Positions 41,320 through 50,935 of a stretch of DNA of 64,000 bases are shown one piece after another. Within the stretch, counting starts at the first letter, position 1; the number at the start of each line of letters is the position of its first letter. The position numbers were made by a program, and so were the translations under genes. Source of the stretch: Desulfobulbaceae bacterium UBA2273. Lineage in GTDB: Bacteria; Desulfobacterota; Desulfobulbia; Desulfobulbales; Desulfurivibrionaceae. The notes beneath the pieces were generated by a model. It saw only the letters and a list, made by a program, of their open reading frames with translations, was not told where the DNA came from and did not search any database. Location of the stretch: NCBI GenBank assembly GCA_002347095.1, contig DDWZ01000022.1, positions 1 through 64,000 on the forward strand, given 5' to 3'.

Positions 41320-42672
41320 ATGCGTATCATGATCGTCGGCGCAGGCATGGTCGGTTACCACCTGAGCGAAAAACTCTCGGTGGAGGGGCAGGAGGTTGTC
41401 CTCATCGACCAGGATGAATCCAAACTCCGCCGCATCGAACGGGACCTCAACATTCTCACCGTGCGGGGCAGCGGCGCCTCGGCCCGCATCCTTGAGGAGG
41501 CGGGCATCGCCAAAACAGACCTCTTTATCGCCGTCACCGACAGCGACGAGGTCAACCTCATTGCCTGCATCATCTCAAAAAATTACAATGTCAAAACCCG
41601 CATCGCCCGGGTGCGCAACGACGATTTTTACCTCCAGGGCACCTCCCAGGCCGAAAAATCCCTGGGCATCGACCTGTTGATCAGCCCCGACCTGGCCATG
41701 GCCGAAGAGATCATGCACCTCATCAATGTTTCCGCCGCCTTTGAGGTGGCGGAATTTGCCCGGGGCCAGGTGGAGTTGCTCGGCTACCTCGTCCAGGCAG
41801 GCCGTCCCTGCGTCGGCTCCACCCTGCTGCAACTCCGGGACCTGCAAGGAATCTATGATTTTGTCATCGTCGCCATCACCCGGGACGGGCAGACCATCAT
41901 TCCCCACGGGCAAGACAAGATCGAGGCCGGCGACAAGATCTATCTGGTCATGCGCAAAAGCGATGTGTCGGCGGTGGAGCGCTTGCTTTTCAATACCGAA
42001 AGCCAGGTGCCGAAGAATGTTTTCATCGTGGGCGGCAGCACCATCGGCTATATGGTTGCCCGGCAACTGGAGCAGAAAAAGATCAATGTCCGGCTGGTGG
42101 AACAGGACACGAACCGCTGCGAATTTCTTTCCGAACAGCTTGAGCAGACCGTGGTCCTCAATTGCGACGGCCTGGAACCCCAGGACCTGCTCGACGAAGG
42201 CATCGACCAGGCGGATCTGGTCATCTCCGTCACCAACAGCGACACCACCAATATTCTTTCCAGTCTGCTGGCCAAACACCATGGCGCGAAAAAATGCATC
42301 ACCCATATCAACAGCCCGGGGTTCATCCCCATGCTCGGCAAGCTGGGGATCGATGTCCCGCTAAGCCCTCGGCAGGTTGCAGCCAACATGATCCTCCGCT
42401 TTGTCCGCGGCGGCGGCAAGATCGTCAACGTCGCCACCCTGATGGGCAGCAATGCCGAGGTCATCGAGATCAAGGTTCCCTCCCGGGAACATTTTATCGA
42501 CCTTCCCCTCAAGCTCCTTGATTTTCCGCAAGGCTCCATTGTCGGCGCCATCATCCGCCACAACCAGGTGATCATCCCCTCCGGCGACACCAAGCTGCAG
42601 CCGGGGGACAATCTGGTGGTCTTCTTTACCCAACAGGCGCTTTCCGATCTGGAAAGCCTTTTTGACGCGTAG
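41320..42672 (+). CDS. trkA: Trk potassium uptake regulatory protein TrkA
   Basis: 450 residues with two RCK units. Each has a Rossmann NAD motif (MIVGAGMVGYHLSEKL near 4; FIVGGSTIGYMVARQLE near 233) followed by an RCK-C domain (LGYLVQAGRPCVG; VIEIKVPSREHFIDLPLKL). TrkA forms the cytoplasmic gating ring of the TrkH potassium channel and senses nucleotides. It stands 14 bases before trkH. Confidence 0.97.
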   Translation: MRIMIVGAGMVGYHLSEKLSVEGQEVVLIDQDESKLRRIERDLNILTVRGSGASARILEEAGIAKTDLFIAVTDSDEVNLIACIISKNYNVKTRIARVRNDDFYLQGTSQAEKSLGIDLLISPDLAMAEEIMHLINVSAAFEVAEFARGQVELLGYLVQAGRPCVGSTLLQLRDLQGIYDFVIVAITRDGQTIIPHGQDKIEAGDKIYLVMRKSDVSAVERLLFNTESQVPKNVFIVGGSTIGYMVARQLEQKKINVRLVEQDTNRCEFLSEQLEQTVVLNCDGLEPQDLLDEGIDQADLVISVTNSDTTNILSSLLAKHHGAKKCITHINSPGFIPMLGKLGIDVPLSPRQVAANMILRFVRGGGKIVNVATLMGSNAEVIEIKVPSREHFIDLPLKLLDFPQGSIVGAIIRHNQVIIPSGDTKLQPGDNLVVFFTQQALSDLESLFDA

Positions 42673-42686
42673 AGCAGGAGTGAGCC

Positions 42687-44204
42687 ATGCGCACCGGCGG
42701 CGTTCTCAATATCCTCGGCAAACTGCTGATCCTGATTTCCCTCTGCCTTTTGACGCCGATCCCCTTCAGCCTCTATTTTAAAGACGGCATGATCGCAACC
42801 TTTCTCCTTTCCGCCGGCCTCGGGTCGATCCTCGGACTGCTGCTGCTCGCCCTCTTTGCGCCGGAAAAGGACCTCGGCTACCGGGACGGCTTTGCGGTGG
42901 TGGTTTTAAGCTGGCTGGGATTAGCCTTTCTCGGCGCCCTGCCCTTTTATTTCTCCGGCAAGATGCCCCTGTTCGTCGATTGTTTTTTCGAGTCGATGTC
43001 CGGCTTTACCACCACCGGCTCCACGGTCCTCACCCAGGTTGAGATTCTCCCGCACAGCATCCTCTTCTGGCGGGCCATGACCCACTGGCTGGGCGGCATG
43101 GGCATCATCGTCCTCTCCCTGGCCATTCTCCCGCTCCTGGGCGTGGGCGGGATGCAGCTCTTTCAGGCCGAGATGCCCGGCCCCACCAAGGACCGGCTCG
43201 CTCCCCGCATCCAGGACACGGCCCGCATCCTCTGGGGCGTGTACTTTCTCTTCACCGCCGTGCAAACCGTCCTTCTCCTCTGGGGCGGCATGAGCTTTTT
43301 CGACGCCATCTGCCACTCCTTCGCCACCCTGGCCACCGGCGGATTTTCCACCCATACCGCCAGCGTCGGCCACTTTGACTCGGTTTACATCGAAACCGTC
43401 ATCATCATTTTCATGTTTCTGGCCGGCACCAACTTTTCCCTGCACCACCTCGGCATTAAAGGCAAGCTCTCCGTTTACTGGCGCAATGAAGAGTTCCGCT
43501 TTTATCTCACTCTCTGCACCCTGGCCACCCTGTTCATCGTGGCGGTGAACTCCTATCATCAGGTGTATGCCACCTTTGGCCAAACCCTGCGCACCGCGGT
43601 CTTCCAGGTGATCTCCGTCGTCACCACCACCGGCTTCGGCACCGCGGATTTCGACCAATGGCCCCCGGCGCTGAAAATCCTCCTGGTCTCCCTGATGTTT
43701 GTCGGCGGCTGCGCCGGCTCCACCGGAGGCGGCATCAAGATGGTGCGGATCCTGCTCTTCTTCAAGTTCGCCCGTCTGCAGCTCCGAAACCTGGTGCACC
43801 CCCGCACGATCGGCACCCTGAAGTTCGGCAAGGTCAAGGTGCCGCAGGAAGTCATGGTCGCTATTCTGGGATTCCTCGCCCTGCATATCGGGGTTTTTCT
43901 TTTTGCCAGCCTGGTGGTTACCGCCCTGGGGGTAGACATCGTCACCGGCACCACGGCGGTGATTGCCACCTTGAATAACATCGGCCCGGGGCTCAATCTG
44001 GTCGGTCCGACCCAGCACTTCGGGCATCTGCCGCCCTTGGCCAAGGGGGTCTTAAGCTTCTGCATGCTGGCCGGCCGCCTTGAGCTCTACACCGTGGCGG
44101 TGCTGCTCACTCCGGATTTCTGGCAGATGGCGCGAAAACCCGTCTGGCGCTGGCAGATGGCCAAGGCTCCCTCCCCAAGCAGTTCCACCCCTTACAGATT
44201 ATAG
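42687..44204 (+). CDS. trkH: Trk potassium uptake channel TrkH
   Basis: 505 residues, about ten membrane segments. Pore loops carry the selectivity-type sequences [31 protein letters not shown] and [24 protein letters not shown] is a conserved internal loop. It takes up potassium in the inner membrane together with TrkA. MnmG follows after 2 bases, so these genes may share a transcript. Confidence 0.97.
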   Translation: MRTGGVLNILGKLLILISLCLLTPIPFSLYFKDGMIATFLLSAGLGSILGLLLLALFAPEKDLGYRDGFAVVVLSWLGLAFLGALPFYFSGKMPLFVDCFFESMSGFTTTGSTVLTQVEILPHSILFWRAMTHWLGGMGIIVLSLAILPLLGVGGMQLFQAEMPGPTKDRLAPRIQDTARILWGVYFLFTAVQTVLLLWGGMSFFDAICHSFATLATGGFSTHTASVGHFDSVYIETVIIIFMFLAGTNFSLHHLGIKGKLSVYWRNEEFRFYLTLCTLATLFIVAVNSYHQVYATFGQTLRTAVFQVISVVTTTGFGTADFDQWPPALKILLVSLMFVGGCAGSTGGGIKMVRILLFFKFARLQLRNLVHPRTIGTLKFGKVKVPQEVMVAILGFLALHIGVFLFASLVVTALGVDIVTGTTAVIATLNNIGPGLNLVGPTQHFGHLPPLAKGVLSFCMLAGRLELYTVAVLLTPDFWQMARKPVWRWQMAKAPSPSSSTPYRL

Positions 44205-44206
44205 CC

Positions 44207-46087
44207 ATGTCACACTCCACGCAATACGACGTTATCGTGATCGGCGCCGGCCATGCCGGCTGCGAAGCCGCACTGGCGGCAGCCCGGATGGGCTGCCGCA
44301 CCGCGGTGCTGGTGGTCAACGTTGACACCATCGGCGCCATGAGCTGCAACCCGGCCATCGGCGGCTTGGCCAAGGGGCATCTGGTCAAGGAGATCGACGC
44401 CCTGGGCGGCGAGATGGCGAAAAACATCGACGCCACCGGCATCCAGTTCCGCCGCCTCAACACGCGCAAGGGCCCGGCGGTCTGGTCCTCCCGGGCCCAG
44501 GCCGACCGCCTCCTCTACCGGCTGCGGATGAAATCGGTGCTGGAGCAGCAGGCAAATCTCCATATCCGGCAGACCACCGCCGACCGGCTGCTCATCAAAA
44601 ACGGGATCATCGCGGGGGTCATCACCTCCCTGGAAGAGGAACTCACCGCCCGGGCCGTGGTCATCGCCACCGGCACCTTTTTAAACGGCCTGATCCACAT
44701 CGGCCTGAAAAACTTCCCGGCCGGCCGCATGGGCGATGTGCCCTCGCTTTCGCTGCCCCTGCACCTCAAGGAGCTGGGCTTTGCCATGGGCAGGATGAAG
44801 ACCGGCACCACCCCGCGCCTGGACGGAACCACCATCGATTACTCCGAACTCGAAGCCCAGCACAGCGACGAGCCGCCCAATCTTTTTTCCTTCAGCAACC
44901 GGGGCAAGCGGCCGGTGCTCCCCCAGCGCCCCTGCCACATCACCTACACCAACCCCTTCACCCACGCGATCATCCGGGCGGGCACCGATCGCTCTCCCAT
45001 GTACACCGGGATCATCGAAGGGGTGGGCGCCCGCTATTGCCCGTCGGTGGAAGACAAGGTCATGCGCTTTCCGGAAAAGGAGCGCCACCAGATCTTTCTG
45101 GAGCCCGAAGGGCTGGACACGGTGGAGATCTACCCCAACGGCTTGCCCACCAGCCTGCCCATGGATGTGCAGACCGCCATGCTCCGCAGCATCAAGGGGC
45201 TGGAGAACGTCGCCATCATCCGGCCCGGCTATGCCATTGAATACGATTATGTCGATCCGCTGGAGCTGCACCCCTCCCTGGAAACAAAACGGCTCCGGGG
45301 GCTCTTTCTGGCCGGGCAGATCAACGGCACCTCCGGCTACGAGGAGGCCGCGGCCCAGGGGCTGATGGCCGGAATCAACGCGGTCAAGTATGCGCGCGAG
45401 GAGGCCCCGTTGATCCTGGACCGCTCCCAGGCCTACACCGGGGTGCTGATCGACGATCTGGTCACCAGGGGCACCAAGGAGCCTTACCGGCTCTTCACCT
45501 CCAGGGCCGAATACCGGCTGCTCTTGCGGGAAGACAACGCCGACCTGCGATTGGGGGAGATCGGCCGGGACCTGGGTTTGGTGCAGGATGACACCTACCG
45601 CTTGTTTCAGGCCAAGAAACAGGCCATCGAGGAATCCCTGGCCCTGTTCAACACCACCCAGATCCGGCCCAAGCAGGAGCTCAACGACCGGTTGGTGGCC
45701 ATGGGCAGCGCCACCCTCAAAACCGCGGTGAGCGCCGCCGATCTTCTGCGCCGGCCGGAGATGGATCTTGCCACCGTGGCCCAGCTCACCGGCCTCACCC
45801 TGCCGCGCCCCGAGGAAGAGGTGACCCGTGAGGTCGAGCTGGCCATCAAATACCACGGCTACATCGAGCGGCAGAGCGAGCAGGTGGACCGCTTCCGCCG
45901 CATGGAATCGGTGCTCCTGCCCGAGGATCTTCCCTACCGGACCATGGCGGGCCTTTCCCGGGAGGTGGTGGAGAAACTTTCCAAGATCCAGCCCCGGACC
46001 CTGGGCCAGGCGGCACGAATCTCCGGGATCACTCCGGCCGCCATCTCCATCCTCCAGGTGCATCTAAAAAAGGAGAACCTCCTTTGA
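44207..46087 (+). CDS. mnmG: tRNA uridine 5-carboxymethylaminomethyl modification enzyme MnmG
   Basis: 626 residues. [21 protein letters not shown] is the FAD-binding motif; [42 protein letters not shown] and [16 protein letters not shown] are family signatures. With MnmE it modifies wobble uridine U34 of several tRNAs, in the cytoplasm. The 3' end overlaps the histidine-kinase start region, and the AAGGAG just before the mnmG stop serves the kinase gene. Confidence 0.98.
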   Translation: MSHSTQYDVIVIGAGHAGCEAALAAARMGCRTAVLVVNVDTIGAMSCNPAIGGLAKGHLVKEIDALGGEMAKNIDATGIQFRRLNTRKGPAVWSSRAQADRLLYRLRMKSVLEQQANLHIRQTTADRLLIKNGIIAGVITSLEEELTARAVVIATGTFLNGLIHIGLKNFPAGRMGDVPSLSLPLHLKELGFAMGRMKTGTTPRLDGTTIDYSELEAQHSDEPPNLFSFSNRGKRPVLPQRPCHITYTNPFTHAIIRAGTDRSPMYTGIIEGVGARYCPSVEDKVMRFPEKERHQIFLEPEGLDTVEIYPNGLPTSLPMDVQTAMLRSIKGLENVAIIRPGYAIEYDYVDPLELHPSLETKRLRGLFLAGQINGTSGYEEAAAQGLMAGINAVKYAREEAPLILDRSQAYTGVLIDDLVTRGTKEPYRLFTSRAEYRLLLREDNADLRLGEIGRDLGLVQDDTYRLFQAKKQAIEESLALFNTTQIRPKQELNDRLVAMGSATLKTAVSAADLLRRPEMDLATVAQLTGLTLPRPEEEVTREVELAIKYHGYIERQSEQVDRFRRMESVLLPEDLPYRTMAGLSREVVEKLSKIQPRTLGQAARISGITPAAISILQVHLKKENLL

Positions 46088-47763
46088 CGAGCATTGACAC
46101 ATGGCTCAGGCAGTTCGGCGAGGCCATGAAATTCAGTCTCAGCTTCAAATTCATTGTTGGCTGCAGCCTTACCCTGCTGGTCACCCTTGGCGCCACCTTC
46201 TATGTGTTCAACGAGCGCCAGGAGCAACTCATCGTCCGCCAGGCGGAAAATGAGGCCCGCGCGGTTTTCCGGCAGATCGTTCTGATGCGCAAATGGATCG
46301 CCGACCACGGCGGGGTCTTCGTGGAAAAGCTGCCGCGCTCCCAGCCCTCCCCCTACCTTGCCGAGTCCGAGATTCGCGATCGCCAGGGCCGTCGCTACAC
46401 CAAGGAAACCCCGGCCATGGTCACCAAGGAGCTGGCCAAGTACTCCAAAGAAGAGGGGTTGTTCTGGTTCCACATCACCAGCCTCAAGCTGACCAATCCG
46501 GAAAATGCGCCAGACCCCTTCGAGCGCCGCGCCCTGCTGGCCTTTGAACAGGAAAATCTGCGGGAGCTCGTCTCCGTCGAAACCATCGATCGCCAGGCGT
46601 ACCTCCGCTACATCTCGCCCCTGTACGTCGAAGAAGCCTGCTTGAAATGCCACCTTGAACAGGGCTACAAGGTGGGCGATGTCCGCGGCGCCATCAGCGT
46701 TGCCCTGCCCATGGACAAGACCTTTACCGAGGCGAGGCAGAACCGGCGGCGGATGTTCGCCTCCATGCTCCTGGTGGTGGGCGCCCTGAGCGGCGCGATG
46801 ATCTTCATGATGCGGCATCTGGTGCTGCATCCGATGAAGCGGCTTTCCACCTCCATCCGGGAATTTTCCCGGGGCAATTACGAGGCTGGAGAGATCCTGC
46901 GAACCGGGGATGAATTCGAGGATCTCTCCCGCGCCTTTGCCGACATGACCGCCCAGCTCACCGGATACCACGGCGATCTCCAGGACCGCATCCGGGAGGC
47001 GACCAAGGATCTTGCCGAATCCAACCGGAAGCTTCTGGAAACCAACCGGCTGCTCAACGCGGCCAGCGAACGCAAATCGGACTTCATCGCCCGCGCCTCC
47101 CACGAATTGCGCACCCCCTTGACCTCCATCAAAGGCTCCATGGAATACGTCACCGCCAAGCTGGCCTGCCTTCCCCCCCAGGAGGCAGGCAACTGCCCGC
47201 AAAATGAACTCTGCGATTTTTTCCAGCTCATCAACAAAAACACCAATCGCCTCATCCGGTTGGTCAACACCATGCTCGATATCGAGCGGATCGAGATGGG
47301 CGACACCACGGCCCTGCATAGCGGTGCATTTGATCTGACGCCGGTGATCCGCGAAACAATCACCGGCCTTGCCTGCCTTGCCGATGAAAAAGGAATCCGG
47401 CTCGCCGCCCTGCTGCCGGAGACCCTGCCCCTGCGGGCAGACGAGGACAAGATCAGGCAGGTGCTCACCAATCTGCTGGCCAATGCGATCAAGTTCACCC
47501 CCGAGCAGTCAACCGTCACCATCCACGGTTTCCAGGAGGAGGGCTTCGCCGTGGTTGAGGTCCAGGACCAGGGGCCGGGCATTGCCAAAGCGGAGCGGGA
47601 AAAGGTTTTTGACAAGTTCTACAAATTGGGCAATAAAGAGGGAAGCGGCCTGGGACTCACCATCTGCCGGAGTATCGTTGCGGCCCACGGCGGGGTCATC
47701 GGCGTGGCGGACAAGGAACCCGGGGCCTGCCTCTATTTCTGGCTGCCTGCCGGGGGAGAATAA
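46084..47763 (+). CDS. Heme-motif sensor histidine kinase
   Basis: 559 residues from a TTG start with AGGAG eight bases upstream; ATG at 46126 is an alternative. Two membrane helices (about 24-42 and 226-243) bracket a periplasmic domain of the Tll0287/DUF3365 type. This domain contains CLKCH at 186-190, a c-type heme attachment motif. A HAMP linker, coiled coil (about 300-330), HisKA with [12 protein letters not shown] (H340) and a HATPase with [11 protein letters not shown] and [13 protein letters not shown] follow. It probably senses redox, NO or another heme ligand and phosphorylates the adjacent response regulator. Co-translated with mnmG and the regulator. Confidence 0.9.
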   Translation: MTSIDTWLRQFGEAMKFSLSFKFIVGCSLTLLVTLGATFYVFNERQEQLIVRQAENEARAVFRQIVLMRKWIADHGGVFVEKLPRSQPSPYLAESEIRDRQGRRYTKETPAMVTKELAKYSKEEGLFWFHITSLKLTNPENAPDPFERRALLAFEQENLRELVSVETIDRQAYLRYISPLYVEEACLKCHLEQGYKVGDVRGAISVALPMDKTFTEARQNRRRMFASMLLVVGALSGAMIFMMRHLVLHPMKRLSTSIREFSRGNYEAGEILRTGDEFEDLSRAFADMTAQLTGYHGDLQDRIREATKDLAESNRKLLETNRLLNAASERKSDFIARASHELRTPLTSIKGSMEYVTAKLACLPPQEAGNCPQNELCDFFQLINKNTNRLIRLVNTMLDIERIEMGDTTALHSGAFDLTPVIRETITGLACLADEKGIRLAALLPETLPLRADEDKIRQVLTNLLANAIKFTPEQSTVTIHGFQEEGFAVVEVQDQGPGIAKAEREKVFDKFYKLGNKEGSGLGLTICRSIVAAHGGVIGVADKEPGACLYFWLPAGGE

Positions 47764-48461
47764 TGGAACCCAGAGCACCATCGGCCACCTTGCTGGCCAT
47801 CGACGATGACCAGGATATTCTCAAGGTCCTCAAGGCGAATCTTGAGCTGCACGGCTTTACCCTGCTCACCGCCGACTCCCTGGCCGCAGCCCGGGCCATC
47901 CTCGCTGAGCGACTACCCGATCTGGTGCTTCTCGACCTGATGCTGCCCGACGGCGACGGGTTGGAATTCTGCTGCGCCCTGAAATCGCTGCATCCCACCC
48001 TGCCGGTTATTATGCTCAGCGCCAAGGACAAGGTTTCCGACAAGGTCATCGGCCTGGAACTTGGGGCGGACGACTACATGGTCAAGCCCTTTGAAACCCG
48101 CGAACTTCTAGCGCGCATCCGGGCCAGGCTGCGGCCGACCGCCCTGCCCCCGCAACCCAGCCTCATCAACGCCGGAGACCTTGCCATCGACCTGCGCAAT
48201 CAGGTGGTAACGGTGCGGGGCACGGTCGTAGCCCTCACCCCCAAGGAGTTCCAGGTTCTCGCCTGCCTGGTGGAAAATCGCAACAATCTGGTGACCAGGG
48301 AAGAGATCCGGCAATGCCTCTGGAGCGACGCCAAGCTCTATTCCTGGAGCCGGGTCATCGACGTGCACATCCAGCACCTCCGCCAGAAGATCGAGGCCAA
48401 CCCCACGGAACCGCGCTATATCGTCACGGTGCCGGGGCGAGGGTATCGGTTTGAGGAGTAG
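47763..48461 (+). CDS. OmpR-family response regulator
   Basis: 232 residues. The receiver domain has acidic DDD at 14-16, phosphoacceptor D58 in LLDLMLPDGDG, and K near 109 in VKPFETRELL. The winged helix has LTPKEFQVLACLVENRNNLVTREEIRQCLW and ends VDVHIQHLRQKIE with TVPGRGYRFEE. The ATG overlaps the kinase stop (TAATG). OmpR-type regulators bind pairs of direct repeats with 10-11-bp spacing, which matches the boxes before nap and nrf; that link is inference. The last 46 bases of this gene recur at 49356. Confidence 0.94.
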   Translation: MEPRAPSATLLAIDDDQDILKVLKANLELHGFTLLTADSLAAARAILAERLPDLVLLDLMLPDGDGLEFCCALKSLHPTLPVIMLSAKDKVSDKVIGLELGADDYMVKPFETRELLARIRARLRPTALPPQPSLINAGDLAIDLRNQVVTVRGTVVALTPKEFQVLACLVENRNNLVTREEIRQCLWSDAKLYSWSRVIDVHIQHLRQKIEANPTEPRYIVTVPGRGYRFEE

Positions 48462-48465
48462 GGGG
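48416..48465. repeat. Response-regulator 3' end, copy 1 of a duplicated 50-mer
   Basis: The original: the end of the response-regulator gene plus GGGGG after its stop. It recurs at 49356-49405 with 48 of 50 bases identical and partly at 50891-50908. Confidence 0.85.
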
Positions 48466-48476
48466 GTGGAGGGGTG

Positions 48477-48773
48477 TTAGGCTACGATTTCATCGACAGG
48501 AAGTATTTGCCTTCCGTGTCGTACGGTAAGAATTGAGATGTGTTTTGGCTCTGCGCGATACACGATTCGATAATTCCCAAAAAGTATTTCCCTGATTTCC
48601 TTTCGATTTACTTCCGGCACGATGCGTCCACTTGTCGGCGCTGCTTGCACCTGTTCCACTCTGACAAAGATGGATTCCAGCCATTTTCGTGCGGCAGTGG
48701 GGTTGTCTTGGGCAATGTACCGGGCAATTTCCGTTACTCTTTCGATTGCCAGCGGCGACCAAATAATCTTCAT
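48477..48773 (-). CDS. ParE-type toxin
   Basis: 98 residues. IIWSPLAIERVTEIARYIAQDNPTAARKWLESIF and REILFGNYRIVYRAEPKHISILTVRHGRQ are typical of the ParE/RelE plasmid-stabilisation family. ParE-type members poison gyrase; RelE-type cut mRNA; this looks ParE-like by its helical start. It overlaps the antitoxin gene by 4 bases (ATGA). It ends 16 bases from the response-regulator stop, converging on it. Confidence 0.88.
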   Translation of the reverse strand: MKIIWSPLAIERVTEIARYIAQDNPTAARKWLESIFVRVEQVQAAPTSGRIVPEVNRKEIREILFGNYRIVYRAEPKHISILTVRHGRQILPVDEIVA

Positions 48774-49051
48774 TTGGCTAGGCTCTGCAAGATCATCTCT
48801 TTTGCGTCATTATGAGTCACACCCAGACCATTTTCCATCTGGGAAATAGAGGTGTGAATATCTTGCAAGATTTCGATTTTTTCCTGCATCGCTTCATATT
48901 CGCCGACATCAAGCAACACAGCGGCACCCTTGCCATGCTGGGTGATTATGAGCGGCCTTTTGGTGTCGTGTACCTGTTTTAAAAACGAGGCGATACCAAT
49001 TCTGAACTCCGACATGGAGCGAATGTCTTGATCTATTTTTAATCGTTGCAT
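48770..49051 (-). CDS. Phd/YefM-type antitoxin
   Basis: 93 residues. DIRSMSEFRIGIASFLKQVHDTKRPLIITQHGKGAAVLLDVGEYEAM is the Phd/YefM DNA-binding fold; the helical C-terminus would wrap the toxin. GGAGG lies six bases before the ATG. AATGTAC/GTACATT heptamers upstream are candidate operators. Antitoxin first, toxin second, is the usual ParD/ParE or Phd/Doc order. Confidence 0.88.
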   Translation of the reverse strand: MQRLKIDQDIRSMSEFRIGIASFLKQVHDTKRPLIITQHGKGAAVLLDVGEYEAMQEKIEILQDIHTSISQMENGLGVTHNDAKEMILQSLAK

Positions 49052-49092
49052 AATGTACCTCCGGTAAATTTAAGTACATTATAGCGTACATT
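49052..49092 (-). promoter_or_regulatory. Operator heptamers of the ParE/Phd module
   Basis: AATGTAC at 49052-49058 and GTACATT at 49074-49080 and 49086-49092, three copies of one heptamer in both orientations within 41 bp directly before the antitoxin start. This is typical of autorepressed toxin-antitoxin promoters. Confidence 0.5.
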
Positions 49093-49140
49093 GTATGGTG
49101 TGAGCAAGTGTATGTTTTTTTGGGCATACAACGCTAGCCG

Positions 49141-49352
49141 GTAGTCGGGTAGAGCAAAACGAAACCCGACAGTTCCTTGCCCACTCCCGAATAACCAGGA
49201 TAAAACCCCTGCTTCACAAAACGATGGACAGGGGAATATGGTAACGCTGTTAACGAATTTGCCGAGCCGTGCTTGACCTGACTGCAATGAACAAATTCAA
49301 GGTATTGCGCGAGGCTATCGTGTCGGGTTTCGCTTTGCTCTACCCGAGCTAC
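49141..49352. repeat. MITE-like 212-bp element, copy A
   Basis: The ends are inverted repeats: GTAGTCGGGTAGAGCAAAAC at the left against GCTTTGCTCTACCCGAGCTAC at the right (one base of the outer arm is missing at the left). The interior includes CACAAAACGATGGACAG and matches copy B at 49727 over its length. It lies between the antitoxin promoter and the duplicated response-regulator end. No gene inside. Confidence 0.8.
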
Positions 49353-49355
49353 TGA

Positions 49356-49405
49356 CTATATCGTCACGGTGCCGAGGCGAGGGTATCGGTTTGAGGGGTA
49401 GGGGG
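49356..49405. repeat. Response-regulator 3' end, copy 2 of a duplicated 50-mer
   Basis: CTATATCGTCACGGTGCC to the GGGGG after the stop codon repeats 48416-48465 with two mismatches. It lies about 940 bp from the original and encodes no complete protein. Confidence 0.85.
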
Positions 49406-49433
49406 CGCGCAAGCAGCCCATCAAGGGAAACCG

Positions 49434-49658
49434 TTATTTGGTTGGCAATTCACAGTTGACTTCCTTGGTGGAGCCTGGGCCAGCCAGTGGGCGAAAGCAT
49501 TTCTTGGACCCGCCGCAGACCGGACACCGCCATTCCTCGGGTAAGTCGTCAAAACGAGTTCCCGGGGGAATTTTTCCTTTCCGGTCGCCACGGTCGGGGT
49601 CGTAGACATAACCACAATTCGAAGTTTGGCACTGATACATCTCTTCCGGTTTTGCCAT
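49434..49658 (-). CDS. Rubredoxin-like protein
   Basis: 74 residues from the ATG with AGGAGGG seven bases upstream. The upstream open frame runs through the MITE and is not used. Cysteines in YQCQTSNCGYVYDPDRGD and WRCPVCGGSKKCF form the two rubredoxin knuckles, but the first is C-X4-C instead of C-X2-C, which is unusual and also seen in some rubrerythrin-like or desulforedoxin-related variants. It carries one iron and single electrons in the cytoplasm. A proline- and threonine-containing tail follows. Standing between two accessory repeats, it may be imported. Confidence 0.8.
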   Translation of the reverse strand: MAKPEEMYQCQTSNCGYVYDPDRGDRKGKIPPGTRFDDLPEEWRCPVCGGSKKCFRPLAGPGSTKEVNCELPTK

Positions 49659-49726
49659 GATATTCCCTCCTGAGTAATGAAAAGTCAGCCCCGCCGGCAA
49701 AGCCGGAAGCGTGATGTTGCTGGTCG

Positions 49727-49940
49727 GTAGGTCGGGTAGAGCAAAGCGAAACCCGACATTTTTTTTGCCAACGCCCCAATCACCAGGATAAATCTCCTGC
49801 TTCACAAAACGATGGACAGCGGAAGGCGGTAAAGCTGTTGGCGAATTTGCCAAGCCGTGTTTGACCGGGTTGCAATGAAGATATTCAAGGTGTTGCGCAA
49901 GGCTATCGTGTCGGGTTTCGCTTTGCTCTACCCGACCTAC
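49727..49940. repeat. MITE-like 214-bp element, copy B
   Basis: Terminal inverted repeats GTAGGTCGGGTAGAGCAAAG and CTTTGCTCTACCCGACCTAC match at all 20 outer positions. The inside is homologous to copy A (about 80 percent by eye). It lies between the rubredoxin and the NYN gene. The sequence resembles a widespread GGGTAGAGCAAAGCGAAACCC repeat known from many genomes. Confidence 0.85.
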
Positions 49941-49964
49941 AGACTGGAATGAAAGGTTAGAAAA

Positions 49965-50771
49965 CTATTTCGCACGCAGATACAAAACTTTCTGATTTGA
50001 TCCTGGTGCTTGCCGTTCTTCAGTCACAAAGAGCTCTGTCTTTGCTTTAACGAGATCAGAAAGCTTCTTGTACCCGTATAGCCTAGAATCGAAGTCGGGT
50101 TGTAATTTTGTAAGGTAACTCCCGAAGGTCCCAAGCTGCGCCCACCCAGCATCATCGGTTGACTGCTCAAGAGCAGTTAGGACGAATTCTTTTGGAAATT
50201 CATGCGCCAGCTCTGCTGCTTCGGCAGGTGTCTGAGATGACACAGACTTCTTCCCACTCTCAACTTTTGACGGCAGACTGACTGACTTGACCGCGGTCTC
50301 TGGACGAAGGACTTCAGTAAACACAAATTTGTGGCAGGCATTGCGGAACGCCTCCGGTGTTTTCTTTTCACCAAACCCAAGAACAGTGAGTCCCTCTTCA
50401 CGCAATCGCATCGCAAGACCTGTAAAATCACTGTCGCTTGTGATTAGGCAGAAACCATCAAATTTCCGGGTGTATAGCAAATCCATCGCATCGATAATCA
50501 GAGTACTATCCGTAGCGTTCTTTCCGGTTGTATATGCAAATTGTTGAACCGGCTTAATGGCGTATCTCTGCAATACCTTTTTCCATGAAGCGCTCGTTGG
50601 AGCGGTGAAATCTCCATAAATGCGCCGCACGGTTGCCTCTCCAAATCTTGCAATTTCGGCAAGAAGCCCTTCAATAACAGTCGCTTGAGCATTGTCAGCG
50701 TCAATTAAAACTGCCAATCGAAGGGTAGGTTCTTCGGACTCAATTTTTGCTACTAATCGTGGGGATACCAT
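49965..50771 (-). CDS. NYN-domain (LabA/DUF88-like) protein with OST-HTH domain
   Basis: 268 residues. LRLAVLIDADNAQ, GKNATDSTLIIDAMDLLY and GFCLITSDSDFTGLAMRLREEG carry the conserved aspartates of NYN/PIN-like RNases (D in IDADN, D in NATDS, SDSD). Residues about 195-265 (FVLTALEQSTDDAGWAQLGTFGSYLTKLQPDFDSRLYGYKKLSDLV) fit the OST-HTH/LOTUS RNA-binding domain. It probably acts on RNA. GGAG precedes the ATG. AT-richer than its neighbours and next to a partial response-regulator repeat, which suggests acquired DNA. Confidence 0.88.
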   Translation of the reverse strand: MVSPRLVAKIESEEPTLRLAVLIDADNAQATVIEGLLAEIARFGEATVRRIYGDFTAPTSASWKKVLQRYAIKPVQQFAYTTGKNATDSTLIIDAMDLLYTRKFDGFCLITSDSDFTGLAMRLREEGLTVLGFGEKKTPEAFRNACHKFVFTEVLRPETAVKSVSLPSKVESGKKSVSSQTPAEAAELAHEFPKEFVLTALEQSTDDAGWAQLGTFGSYLTKLQPDFDSRLYGYKKLSDLVKAKTELFVTEERQAPGSNQKVLYLRAK

Positions 50772-50890
50772 GATGACTCCGATTTTATAACAATATTATT
50801 ATCGAACTCCCTCGCATAGAAATCTACCATCCAAACAGTTTCAAGGAGCATCCCATACTGCTCGGCTGCTTGTCAACCCGGGAAAACGGT

Positions 50891-50908
50891 TATCGGTTTG
50901 AGGAGTAG
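50891..50908. repeat. Response-regulator 3' end, partial copy 3
   Basis: TATCGGTTTGAGGAGTAG is identical to the last 18 bases of the response-regulator gene (48444-48461). In frame, it reads N-G-Y-R-F-E-E-stop. The bases before it differ, so it may come from another regulator or be a decayed copy. Confidence 0.7.
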
Positions 50909-50935
50909 CGGGCCCCTCAGGACGGGCCACCGTAT

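Noticed and set aside
49659..49853. N-terminal extension of the rubredoxin by 65 residues
   Set aside because: The extension is the translated MITE copy B; the real ATG has AGGAGGG at the right distance.
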